35,401 bases of DNA from Hydrogenimonas thermophila (GTDB taxonomy: Bacteria; Campylobacterota; Campylobacteria; Campylobacterales; Hydrogenimonadaceae): contig NZ_FOXB01000023.1 of the NCBI RefSeq assembly GCF_900115615.1, positions 1 to 35,401 on the forward strand, written 5' to 3'. Positions 24,882-33,267 of this stretch are shown one piece after another. Position 1 is the stretch's first letter; each line of letters opens with the position of its first letter. Under the pieces are notes generated by a model. That model searched no databases and had not been told where the DNA came from. It saw nothing but the letters and a program-made list of their open reading frames with translations. The translations under genes and the position numbers were made by a program.

Positions 24882-25775
24882 CTACCAACCCCTTCTTTTT
24901 CTAACAACAACCAAAACAACCATCAACAAAAGAGCCATACTCAAAGGCCACATATAGTAGTAACTCTTTTTAACATACTTGTTTCCCTTAATATCACTCT
25001 TTTCAAGCTGATCAATCTCTTTATAAATCTCAATTAGCTTTTGTTTAGAATCAGCTTCAAAAAACTTTGCACCTGTATCTTTTGCTATTTTTTCAAGTAC
25101 ATAAGGATTATAATCTCCTCTTGCACCTATACCGATGGTATAGACTTTTATTCCATACTTTTTAGCAGTATTTATTGCCACTTCTAAAGGTACACTGCCG
25201 GCATTGTCCATACCATCAGTCAATAAAATAGCAATTTTATTTTTTGCTTGAGAATCTTTAAAAAGCTTGGTACTCATAAAAAGTGCTTCATACAGAGCTG
25301 TTCTTCTAGTACCGGCAATACCAACATCAACCTTTTTAAGAAGACGTAAAAGAGACTCTTTATCGTATGTCAGTGGTACTGCAACATAGGCAAAATCTGC
25401 AAATATTGTTAAACCAAGCTTATCGTGTTTTCTTGCTTTGACAAACTCTGTAACAATCTCTTTTACTATCTCAAATTTATTGCTTTGAGACATTGAGCCA
25501 CTTGCATCAAGAATCAGAGATATTTCATACCCTTTATCGTTTTGAATGACAACTTCATTTTTAACTACAGGACTAGCAAGTGCAGTTACAAGTAAAAAAA
25601 AGGCTGTAAACTTAAGAAAATTAAACCAGGTTGTACGCTTTTTACTTACGTCTTTTAAGCGTTCACTTCCTGGAAACCAAATGCTTTCAAAGCGTGGTTT
25701 GCACCATCTGTTGCAGATAAAATATAGAATAAGAGTCAAAAAAGCTAAAGGCTCTTCAAAAGTAAAACCACTCAT
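24882..25775 (-). CDS. batA: BatA-like von Willebrand factor A membrane protein
   Basis: A 297-residue VWA protein with membrane helices near the N-terminus (about 8-22 and 52-70) and at the C-terminus (about 272-291). It has a canonical MIDAS, LILDASGSMSQSN (Asp90, Ser92, Ser94), with LLTDGMDNAG as the later loop. The VWA domain faces the periplasm. It overlaps the upstream DUF4381 gene by 4 nt and abuts batB. The BatA/BatB pair differs mainly in the MIDAS motif (DASGS against DISRS). Confidence 0.87.
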   Translation of the reverse strand: MSGFTFEEPLAFLTLILYFICNRWCKPRFESIWFPGSERLKDVSKKRTTWFNFLKFTAFFLLVTALASPVVKNEVVIQNDKGYEISLILDASGSMSQSNKFEIVKEIVTEFVKARKHDKLGLTIFADFAYVAVPLTYDKESLLRLLKKVDVGIAGTRRTALYEALFMSTKLFKDSQAKNKIAILLTDGMDNAGSVPLEVAINTAKKYGIKVYTIGIGARGDYNPYVLEKIAKDTGAKFFEADSKQKLIEIYKEIDQLEKSDIKGNKYVKKSYYYMWPLSMALLLMVVLVVVRKRRGW

Positions 25776-26176
25776 TTTATAAACCTGCCTATAAACTTTT
25801 TCATATTCAATCTATCTTGTTCACTAAGTTTTGGTACATCTTTTTTATATTTATACTTTTCTAAATCTTTTTGCAAATTTTCAAACTCTTGCAACATCTC
25901 TTGATCATCACCTATTAAAACAGGTAGATACTCATCAAATGTATATACTGCCATTTTTGAGTCTGTAAAATCTATTTTTTTAAGCTTCTCTTTTACTTCA
26001 AGTACAGGATCAAAACGTTTGCGTCGCTTAGAGCCTCTTTTATATTTAAACCAATAAACAAGTGCCAATAAAAGCAAAAAAATAGTAATAATAAGAGCTA
26101 AAAACAACCAATAGGAAGAGTCTGGAACTTCTACAGGTGGTTTAATATCTTTTAACTGAGCTAGCTCATCTTTCAT
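25772..26176 (-). CDS. DUF4381-type single-pass membrane protein
   Basis: 134 residues: a short periplasmic N-terminus rich in Pro (LKDIKPPVEVPDSSYW), one membrane helix (about 23-43), a basic stop-transfer patch (KYKRGSKRRKR) and a cytoplasmic helical tail. This is the build and position (between the DUF58 and first VWA genes) of DUF4381 proteins in MoxR operons. The function is unknown. It overlaps both neighbours by 4 nt. Confidence 0.75.
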   Translation of the reverse strand: MKDELAQLKDIKPPVEVPDSSYWLFLALIITIFLLLLALVYWFKYKRGSKRRKRFDPVLEVKEKLKKIDFTDSKMAVYTFDEYLPVLIGDDQEMLQEFENLQKDLEKYKYKKDVPKLSEQDRLNMKKFIGRFIK

Positions 26177-27000
26177 TTAAGCAACTCCCTGAGTTTAATA
26201 AAAGGATCCTCATTAGTATAAATTTTTACAAAAGGGATGCGATTTTTTTTAAAGTGAGTAAATAGTTCAGTATCGTGTCTTTCAAGCTCCTCTTTAAAAG
26301 ATAAAATAACACTATCATCAATATCTAAACTATTATGACTCTTGCTGACTGGATCGATTAGATCATATTCACCAAACAGTTTTGGATCCTCTTCAAAACG
26401 ATCTCGTACAATTACAGCATAAACTTCATGTTTTCTTGCAAGCAAGCTAAAATCAGGCAAATCATAAAAATCTCCAAGAAGTAAAACAATAGATCGTTGT
26501 TTTATAGCATTTAATAGATAGTTAGAGAGTTCATTAAAATCAGCACTACGACCAATTACATCTAAATTTAAAGCATACTCAAGTGTTTCATAAACACTGT
26601 TTGCTGATTTAGTAGGTTTGAAAAATCGATCTAAGTTCTCATCAAAAAATATTGTTGTAACTCTATCTGAATTTTTTATGGCAGAAAAACTAAGCAAAGC
26701 CATGACTTCTGCCATAACTTCCTGTTTTTGTCTTTGTGAACCAAAATAGATACTACCACTTGAAATAAAACATATAACAATATTAAGTTCACGCTCTTCA
26801 TTAAAGACATTGACATAAGGCTTTTGTTCTCTGGCTGTTACATTCCAGTTAATTTTTCGTACGTCATCTCCATATGCATACTCTTTCAACTCACGAAAGT
26901 CTATGCCATTCCCCTGAAAGACTGATACATTATTACCAATATTTTGACCAAAAAGCCTTCGTTTTGTCTTGATTAAGAGCTCTTTTACCTTCTGTTTCAT
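26173..27000 (-). CDS. DUF58 protein of the MoxR operon
   Basis: 275 residues, cytoplasmic. The DUF58 signature DFRELKEYAYGDDVRKINWNVT region (about 31-52) is followed by a degenerate VWA-like fold (VICFISSGSIYFGS; LLLGDFYDLPD) whose MIDAS is incomplete. DUF58 proteins accompany MoxR ATPases and are presumed adaptors between the ATPase and the membrane VWA proteins. It overlaps moxR and the DUF4381 gene by 4 nt each. Confidence 0.85.
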   Translation of the reverse strand: MKQKVKELLIKTKRRLFGQNIGNNVSVFQGNGIDFRELKEYAYGDDVRKINWNVTAREQKPYVNVFNEERELNIVICFISSGSIYFGSQRQKQEVMAEVMALLSFSAIKNSDRVTTIFFDENLDRFFKPTKSANSVYETLEYALNLDVIGRSADFNELSNYLLNAIKQRSIVLLLGDFYDLPDFSLLARKHEVYAVIVRDRFEEDPKLFGEYDLIDPVSKSHNSLDIDDSVILSFKEELERHDTELFTHFKKNRIPFVKIYTNEDPFIKLRELLK

Positions 27001-27944
27001 GGTAAACGTACAGCCTTTTGAACAGCTTTTATGATGGTCTCACTTGTAATGCCTTCTGCTTCAGCTTTATAGTTCAAAATGATTCGGTGACGCAAAACGC
27101 TTTCAAGTACTTCAGCTATATCAACAGGACTGACATAATCTTTACCTCGTATAAGTGCAACAGCACGACTTGCACGATAGAGATCTATAGAAGCACGTGG
27201 ACTTGCACCAAACTCTATATACCCAGCCATATCATTTAAACCATACTCACTAGGAAAACGTGTAGCAAATATGAGTTTTAGCATATACTTTTGCACAGCA
27301 TCATCTACATGTATATTATCAAGCTCTTTTTGCATATTTTCTATATCTTCTTTACTAGCTACTTGAGAAATTTCACCAAAACCTTTTTTTGCTACTCGGC
27401 TTACAATCTCAAACTCTTCATCAATAGAGTTATACCCTACATTGACTTTGAGCATAAAACGATCAAGCTGTGCTTCAGGCAAACGGTAAGTACCCTCTTG
27501 TTCTACAGGGTTTTGCGTAGCCATTACTAAAAATGGACGCTCTACTTTAATAGAACTGTCAGCAATAGTAACTTGCTTCTCTTGCATTACCTCTAACAGT
27601 GCAGACTGCACCTTTGCAGGAGCACGGTTTATCTCATCAGCCAAAAGCAAATTTGTAAATATAGGTCCTCTTTTAACCTTAAACTCTCCACTCTTTTGAT
27701 CATAAATTTCAGTACCTGTTATATCACTTGGAAGAAGGTCTGGAGTAAATTGAACTCTTTTAAAGTTCAAGCCAAGAGCCTTAGACAATGCATTAACTGC
27801 TGTTGTCTTAGCAAGTCCAGGCACTCCTTCTACCAAAAGATGCCCTTCACATATAAGTGCAATAAGCATTGCATCAACCAAATGTTCATGACCTACAATA
27901 ACTTTACCAACCTCTTTTTTTATATCTTCTATTATCTGATTCAT
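26997..27944 (-). CDS. moxR: MoxR-family AAA+ ATPase
   Basis: A 315-residue chaperone-like ATPase, first gene of the seven-gene bat operon. Walker A is GVPGLAKTT (40-48); Walker B is LLLADEINRAP, with Asp103/Glu104; sensor 1 is ATQNPVEQEGTYRLPEAQLDRF; the C-terminal lid is typical. AAAGGAAAT lies close before the ATG. It probably remodels or activates the BatA/BatB proteins with help from the DUF58 protein. Confidence 0.92.
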   Translation of the reverse strand: MNQIIEDIKKEVGKVIVGHEHLVDAMLIALICEGHLLVEGVPGLAKTTAVNALSKALGLNFKRVQFTPDLLPSDITGTEIYDQKSGEFKVKRGPIFTNLLLADEINRAPAKVQSALLEVMQEKQVTIADSSIKVERPFLVMATQNPVEQEGTYRLPEAQLDRFMLKVNVGYNSIDEEFEIVSRVAKKGFGEISQVASKEDIENMQKELDNIHVDDAVQKYMLKLIFATRFPSEYGLNDMAGYIEFGASPRASIDLYRASRAVALIRGKDYVSPVDIAEVLESVLRHRIILNYKAEAEGITSETIIKAVQKAVRLP

Positions 27945-27996
27945 AGATTTCCTTTAAAATATTTATAAATTGATACACTGAATTTTTTTGTATGAA

Positions 27997-28002
27997 ATTA
28001 TA
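27997..28002 (-). promoter_or_regulatory. Candidate -10 box for the moxR-bat operon
   Basis: TATAAT on the minus strand, about 53 nt before the moxR start, with a good Shine-Dalgarno in the leader. No -35 was seen. It is the only promoter candidate found before galE, consistent with one long transcript. Confidence 0.4.
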
Positions 28003-28059
28003 GTAGTCTATTGTAAAACCATAACTAATTAAAAGTAAATGAAAGGTAAACAAAGAGAG

Positions 28060-28093
28060 AGCCAAAAGTTTTAATATTACTAAACTTTTGGCT
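28060..28093 (-). terminator. Intrinsic-type hairpin at the end of the MscS gene
   Basis: AGCCAAAAGTTT and AAACTTTTGGCT form a perfect 12-bp inverted repeat around a 10-nt loop. Read on the minus strand, the first arm is the last coding codons plus the first stop bases of the MscS gene. The second arm is followed by a pyrimidine-rich CTCTCTTTG instead of a clean U-run. Confidence 0.55.
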
Positions 28094-30038
28094 TTTCTGA
28101 AATAGCTTTAAAGCTTTTTTCCACATTTTCAGGATCAAAATAGATAGATTGAGAAGGAAATGCAAACTCAAGGTTATTTCTTTCTAAAATCTCCCATATT
28201 TTAAGTAAAACATCCTGTTTAATTTCAAGCCACTCTTTCCAAACAACAGTTTTTGAAAAAGTATAGATCAAAATATTTATAGAAGAGTCAGCAAATTCAT
28301 CTAAATAGACTAATAGCGTTGTTTTTATACCATATTTGTCTTCTATGGAAACAAGTTTTTTCTCACGTTTAGATTTTACAATTACCTTTTTATCAACTCT
28401 TTTTGGAGTTGCAATTCCAGGATGAGATTCAAGCATGGCCGCTATTTCATCAATAGCTTTCATTACACTCTCACGGCTTGCTCCATAACTGACACCAATG
28501 TGCATCTTAATGCGTCTACCAACACTTCTTTTGCTCCAATTTTTGATATATGAGTTTGCAAGGTTGGCATTTGGTACAGTTATAAGTGCATTGTCAAATG
28601 TTCTTATCATTGTACTGATAAACCCTATCTCAACAACAGTACCTTCTACATCTTTTGTCTCTATCCAATCACCTTGAGAAAATGAGTTGTCAAAAATTAT
28701 CTTTAAAAGTCCAAAGAAGTTACTTAATGTATTTTGAGCAGCTAACGCTACAGCCAAACCTCCAATACCTAAAGAGGCAAGAAGACCGGTTATGTTAACT
28801 CCCATACGCACAAGAAGCATAAAACCAGCAATTATAACTATTGTTACTTTTACTATAGAAAGAATTAAATTTACAAGCTCCTGCCGTAAATGTCTGTTTT
28901 TTAGTTCATCTTTTTTAAAAAGGTACTCTGTAAAAATAGAATCTACAAGAATTAAAAGAATATAGACAATAATTCCTAAATAAAGGGCATATAAAAAGAG
29001 AATAAGTTTTTCTGGCAATGCAGATGGATATAACAGTACTTCAAGCCCAAGCTCAAAACCAAAAGCAATAACTAAAATTAGAAAAGGACGACGAATACCA
29101 TTTAAATTAGCCAATAAAAGGTCATCTACTGCATCCTCTTTTTTAATTATCTGTTTTTTTAAAAATGCATAAATGCGATAATATATAAGGTAACTTGCAC
29201 TCCAAGCAAAAAGCATAATAAGAACAAAAAGTACAAGTCGACCCATATCAAGATGTATATATCTAAGTGTTGTATTGATTTTAGCAAAAGAGCTGATTGA
29301 GTTTATATTATCAATCATAGAGTTAAGATTTAGAATTGCTGTTAAAGAGCGATATTTAAGAAGTGTTGGATTGGACAAAAGATAGTCTAAAAAATCTTGA
29401 TAAAAATCTACCTGCACACGAAGTTCGAGATAGTTTGAAACAATTTGCTGTGATATTTGATTGTTATCATTTTTAGATAACTCATAAAACTTTTTAAAAG
29501 TGCTAATATCAATAGTTTTAAGCCAATCTCTCTCTTTTTTTATAATTGATTCAATTGCTTTAGCATCTAATTTTGTCCAGTTTTCTGCCAAATTTACAAA
29601 AAAGTTGTAAATATGCTCCTTTGTCTGTAGTGTAGCAAGAGCTATTTTATCTCTTGTAACAGCAACTTTATATCCATATTTACTATTTACAGTAATCCTT
29701 GTCTTCAACTTAGCTCGAATTGAGTCAACCTCAGAAGAGTTATAATATGGATTATTTCTACTTTTAACCTCATAAGGTTTCTCTTTAATCAAAGCTATGA
29801 GTTCATTAAATTTTTGAACACGTTTATCGATCAGTTTTGTTACATCCTCTTCTGAAGTCTGCATTTTTGTTTCATTTTTGGTAATATTGGAATCTTTTAT
29901 GGGTTCTAAAACTTTGGATTCAACTATTTTATGAGCATACAGCTCGTTTTGTATATCTATAAAAGTCTGCCAAAATGAACTTGATGCTAATAGACAAGTA
30001 ACTAGTAAAAATGGAAACAGCAGATTTATTTTTTTCAT
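28080..30038 (-). CDS. MscS-family mechanosensitive channel, multi-helix type
   Basis: 652 residues from the ATG at 30038; the TTG one codon earlier is less likely. It has a signal peptide (about 1-20), a helical periplasmic domain (about 25-255), then several membrane helices (about 263-290, 314-335, 343-367, 387-411). The pore-lining helix of MscS type reads LGIGGLAVALAAQNTLSNFF (about 421-440). The beta domain follows (SFSQGDWIETKDVEGTVVEIG, then LITVPNANLANSYIKNWS) and the alpha/beta cytoplasmic vestibule. It is larger than E. coli MscS (286) and resembles the YnaI/MscK-like group. It probably releases solutes on hypo-osmotic shock. It lies 18 nt after purU, likely on one transcript; the Shine-Dalgarno is poor. 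Confidence 0.88.
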   Translation of the reverse strand: MKKINLLFPFLLVTCLLASSSFWQTFIDIQNELYAHKIVESKVLEPIKDSNITKNETKMQTSEEDVTKLIDKRVQKFNELIALIKEKPYEVKSRNNPYYNSSEVDSIRAKLKTRITVNSKYGYKVAVTRDKIALATLQTKEHIYNFFVNLAENWTKLDAKAIESIIKKERDWLKTIDISTFKKFYELSKNDNNQISQQIVSNYLELRVQVDFYQDFLDYLLSNPTLLKYRSLTAILNLNSMIDNINSISSFAKINTTLRYIHLDMGRLVLFVLIMLFAWSASYLIYYRIYAFLKKQIIKKEDAVDDLLLANLNGIRRPFLILVIAFGFELGLEVLLYPSALPEKLILFLYALYLGIIVYILLILVDSIFTEYLFKKDELKNRHLRQELVNLILSIVKVTIVIIAGFMLLVRMGVNITGLLASLGIGGLAVALAAQNTLSNFFGLLKIIFDNSFSQGDWIETKDVEGTVVEIGFISTMIRTFDNALITVPNANLANSYIKNWSKRSVGRRIKMHIGVSYGASRESVMKAIDEIAAMLESHPGIATPKRVDKKVIVKSKREKKLVSIEDKYGIKTTLLVYLDEFADSSINILIYTFSKTVVWKEWLEIKQDVLLKIWEILERNNLEFAFPSQSIYFDPENVEKSFKAISEKPKV

Positions 30039-30056
30039 CAAATATTAACTACCATT

Positions 30057-30899
30057 TTAATCAAAAATAACTGTTTTGTTTGCATAAACAAAAATCTTAT
30101 CTTCAAGAGCAAGTTTAAGCGCTTTTGAAAGTACAATTTTTTCTACATCTCTACCTGCTCGTTGCATCTGTTTCCAATCCATCGTATGATTAATTGGAAT
30201 TGTATCTTGTGCAATAATAGGCCCTTCATCTAGATTATTGTTAACAAAGTGTGCCGTCGCTCCAATGATTTTTACACCACGATCATAGGCTTGTTTATAT
30301 GGATTTGCACCTATAAATGCAGGTAAGAAAGAGTGATGAATATTTATTATACGCTCTTCATAGGCTGATACAAACTCAGGTGTAAGAATTCTCATATACT
30401 TAGCTAAAACTATATAGTCAATATCACCAAACTGCTCAAGAGCTTCAAGAATTTTAGCTTCATGCTCTGCACGTTGCAAACCTTCATGACTAACACATAC
30501 ATATGGAATATCAAACTTTTCTACTAAAGATCTAAGAGAGTCATAGTTAGAAATAACACCTAAAATTTCAGCTTCTAATTCATTAGCTTCATGGCGTATT
30601 AAAATATCTCCTAAACAGTGACTCTCTTTAGTAGCCATCAATACTATACGTTTTGGTCTAGGCTCAATAAGACGTATATTTGCCTTATTAGGCAAATAGT
30701 TTTCCAGCTCCTTTTTTAATGCATCAGGATCAAATTTTCCACTAACTTCACTACGCATAAAAAATTTACCATTTTGAGCATCAACAAACTCTCTGTTATT
30801 CTCTACATTGAGTCCAAAATCATAAAATGTTTTACTTATTTTATATACAAGACCTTTTTCATCTTTACAATCTATAAGCACACGATAATACTTGGTCAT
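30057..30899 (-). CDS. purU: Formyltetrahydrofolate deformylase
   Basis: Hydrolyses 10-formyl-tetrahydrofolate to formate and tetrahydrofolate, balancing one-carbon pools and feeding formate to purine synthesis. 280 residues: the N-terminal ACT domain (about 5-80) binds the amino-acid effectors, and the formyltransferase fold follows. The catalytic triad by homology to PurN is Asn186, His188 (INIHHSFLPAF) and Asp224 (NNLDEGPIIAQD). AAGGGC lies a few bases before the ATG. Confidence 0.93.
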   Translation of the reverse strand: MTKYYRVLIDCKDEKGLVYKISKTFYDFGLNVENNREFVDAQNGKFFMRSEVSGKFDPDALKKELENYLPNKANIRLIEPRPKRIVLMATKESHCLGDILIRHEANELEAEILGVISNYDSLRSLVEKFDIPYVCVSHEGLQRAEHEAKILEALEQFGDIDYIVLAKYMRILTPEFVSAYEERIINIHHSFLPAFIGANPYKQAYDRGVKIIGATAHFVNNNLDEGPIIAQDTIPINHTMDWKQMQRAGRDVEKIVLSKALKLALEDKIFVYANKTVIFD

Positions 30900-30934
30900 T
30901 TAAGCCCTTTATTCTATATGTTTCAAGTTTAGTA

Positions 30935-30940
30935 ATTATA
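30935..30940 (-). promoter_or_regulatory. Candidate -10 box for purU
   Basis: TATAAT on the minus strand, 36 nt before purU. No -35 was found. The rest of the 195-bp gap (30900-31094) is AT-rich and holds only the hairpin listed next. Confidence 0.4.
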
Positions 30941-31050
30941 CAATATACCTATTAATACTTCTCATAACTTTTTATTTTTAAATTTAGGTGATTTTACAAG
31001 AAAGTTCTATTTTTTGTAGATAATTTTCAATTTTTATAAGAGATACTATT

Positions 31051-31090
31051 TATAATAGCACTAAACGCTTTATTGTTCAGTGCTATTATA
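31051..31090 (-). terminator. Perfect 12-bp hairpin after the CZB chemoreceptor
   Basis: TATAATAGCACT (31051-31062) and AGTGCTATTATA (31079-31090) are exact reverse complements around a 16-nt loop. The stem begins 4 nt after the receptor stop codon. No good U-run follows, so termination may be partial or Rho-assisted. Confidence 0.5.
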
Positions 31091-31094
31091 AAAA

Positions 31095-32537
31095 TCAAAC
31101 TGTAGAGATATCAATATCTTCTCCAACTTTTTCAGATAATTGGTCCATTAATGAGAATAACTCTTCACTATACTTTTCTGCTTCTTTGAATCTATCAATA
31201 ATAGTATCTTTGTTCTCTAGATTTAGTGTATTTTCACCATCTTTAATTAACTCAAGGTTTTTATCTATAAATTCATGAAACTTTTTATGTGCATCACCCA
31301 TTTTTCTAAAAATATCAAGATTTCCAAAAAGCTCTTTTCCTTTTCCATGATACCACTTTCCAAAGTCGCATGTTTCATAATTTGTATGCAATATTTCATC
31401 TGCAACACTTCCATTAACAACTGCAGAGTATGCTCTTGATTTAAACATAATATGGTTTATTTTAAAGACTTCCATAAATATTGAAAAGCTTCCTTTATTG
31501 GACTCTTTTGCAACAGATAGAAGATTTGAGTTAAATTCATTCATAGTTTCTGCAAAATTTTTCATTGTATTACTAGATTTTTCTGCTACTTTATTAATAT
31601 TTTCTGCATTAGTCTGAATATTTGATGATTGCTGTTGTAATGATTTAATAGTTATAGTTATTTCGCCAGTTGCCTTTTGTGTTCTCTCAGCCAAATTTCT
31701 TACTTCATCAGCAACAACAGCAAAACCACGGCCATGCTCACCAGCTCTTGCTGCTTCTATAGCTGCATTAAGTGCAAGAAGATTCGTCTGATCTGCAATA
31801 TCTTTAATTAAAACAACAACCGAGTTTATTTGATTTACATTTGAGTTTAAATTGTCTATGGCTTCAGTTGTATCTTGAACCAATACACTAAGATTCTCTA
31901 TATCTTCATTTGCCTCTTTTACTGCATTTAAAGTTTCTGTAGATGTTTTATATGCTTCACCTGTTTTTGTAGAAGAGAGCCTTACTACCTCATCAAGTTT
32001 TAAAACATCATTGGTAATATATCTCATACTACCTTTTAAACCATCATTAATTTTTGAAAACTCTGTAGATAAAATCCCCATAGTCTGGTACTTGGCATTA
32101 GCTTTTAAAGCTTCAATAGCTTTTTGAATAGCTTCCAAACTATCTTTAAACTCTCCATGCAATCCACTTGAAAAGAGATTTCTTTCATAATCTCCATTAC
32201 TGACTGCCTGTATGGTATATTTAGTCTCCCTTAAAATAACTTCCATCTGATCAAGAGCATTATTTAGATGCCAAGCTACTCTCTCTAGTTTTGTCTCATT
32301 TTTATCTAATTTAACTCTATCGGTCAATTTACCTTCAGAAACATTTTTTAGAACATAGTCTATTTGGTTTAATAGTTCTGAACTATCATCATTTTTAGAA
32401 TTTTCAATTGGTACAAAATAGAGAATAACAGACAATAAAAATATTACTGCTGCTGCAATATACTCAGTAATGTATACTAAATAGAGCGCACTTAATACTG
32501 CAATAGCTAAAAATGATATTACCTTTACATTTTTCAT
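31095..32537 (-). CDS. Methyl-accepting chemotaxis protein with CZB domain (CetA-like)
   Basis: A 480-residue receptor without a periplasmic sensor domain. Two closely spaced membrane helices (about 5-24 and 26-44) are followed by HAMP-like segments (about 50-145). The signalling hairpin tip reads [20 protein letters not shown] and [20 protein letters not shown]. The C-terminal zinc-binding CZB domain has probable ligands His362, Cys390 (CDFGKWYHG), His397 and His421. Lacking its own sensor and overlapping the PAS gene by 4 nt, it fits the split Aer arrangement known as CetA/CetB in Campylobacter, where the PAS protein supplies energy or redox input. The CZB domain would add zinc or oxidant sensing. 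Confidence is high for the receptor, moderate for the CetA role. Confidence 0.88.
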   Translation of the reverse strand: MKNVKVISFLAIAVLSALYLVYITEYIAAAVIFLLSVILYFVPIENSKNDDSSELLNQIDYVLKNVSEGKLTDRVKLDKNETKLERVAWHLNNALDQMEVILRETKYTIQAVSNGDYERNLFSSGLHGEFKDSLEAIQKAIEALKANAKYQTMGILSTEFSKINDGLKGSMRYITNDVLKLDEVVRLSSTKTGEAYKTSTETLNAVKEANEDIENLSVLVQDTTEAIDNLNSNVNQINSVVVLIKDIADQTNLLALNAAIEAARAGEHGRGFAVVADEVRNLAERTQKATGEITITIKSLQQQSSNIQTNAENINKVAEKSSNTMKNFAETMNEFNSNLLSVAKESNKGSFSIFMEVFKINHIMFKSRAYSAVVNGSVADEILHTNYETCDFGKWYHGKGKELFGNLDIFRKMGDAHKKFHEFIDKNLELIKDGENTLNLENKDTIIDRFKEAEKYSEELFSLMDQLSEKVGEDIDISTV

Positions 32538-33088
32538 AGCTTGGCTCCCATTTGAAGACTCATTACCAATGTGTTATAAGATATCTTATGCTCTTTTAAA
32601 AAATTTTGCAGAAGCTTTAAGGATGCATCCATTCCACCCTTTCTCTCTTCATCAACAAGTAATCTATAAATTGGTTCAATCTGTTCTATTGCTGATCTTG
32701 GTGGCTTTCTTCTAAAAGAGGTATATCCAATAATATTACCACTACTATCATAATCTGGTGTTATATATGCAAAAACCCAGTAAAAACCACCATCTTTTCT
32801 CAAATTCTTTACAAATCCAAAAAACTCTTTCCCATTTTGAATTAAATCCCAAGCTAACTTAAATGCTATTCTTGGCATATGAGGATGCCTAATTAAATTA
32901 TGATTTGCCCCCATCAACTCTTCATGGGTATAACCTGCCATCTCCATAAATACTTCATTAAAGTATGTGATATAACCTTTTTTATCTGTTTTCGATACAA
33001 TAAAATCGTTATCATCCATAATCTTTTCATTTGATGTAATATTTTTAGGAGCATCAAGTTTGCTCAGTCTCCTTCTTTTTGACTCCAT
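32534..33088 (-). CDS. PAS-domain energy-taxis protein (CetB-like)
   Basis: 184 residues from the ATG at 33088, chosen because AAGGG sits 7 nt upstream; the longer reading begins with TTG at 33118 and has no Shine-Dalgarno. One PAS domain (about 25-140 of the chosen frame) of the Aer type: [60 protein letters not shown]. Aer-type PAS domains bind FAD. A short helical C-terminus is probably the receptor-binding part. Its stop overlaps the CetA-like gene by ATGA, so the two are made together. Its PAS is also similar to the first PAS of the hybrid kinase at 16631. Confidence 0.85.
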   Translation of the reverse strand: MESKRRRLSKLDAPKNITSNEKIMDDNDFIVSKTDKKGYITYFNEVFMEMAGYTHEELMGANHNLIRHPHMPRIAFKLAWDLIQNGKEFFGFVKNLRKDGGFYWVFAYITPDYDSSGNIIGYTSFRRKPPRSAIEQIEPIYRLLVDEERKGGMDASLKLLQNFLKEHKISYNTLVMSLQMGAKL

Positions 33089-33203
33089 ATCTGCACCCTT
33101 TCTTTTAAGACTTAACAATTACAGCAATTTTCCCACTCCAACTCCATTAGCAACACTGTAATTTTAATTTTAAATAAAATAAAAATACTAGCACTAATAG
33201 TTT

Positions 33204-33228
33204 ATTATAAATGAGATAAAATTTATCT
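33204..33228 (-). promoter_or_regulatory. Candidate promoter with palindromic operator before the CetB/CetA-like pair
   Basis: TATAAT on the minus strand at 33209-33204. The palindrome AGATAAA-n-TTTATCT at 33214-33228 sits in the spacer just upstream of it. The rest of the 149-bp gap is AT-rich with nothing else recognised. Confidence 0.35.
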
Positions 33229-33267
33229 GAAATAAATGTTAATTAAATTATTTACATCAAAAACTTG

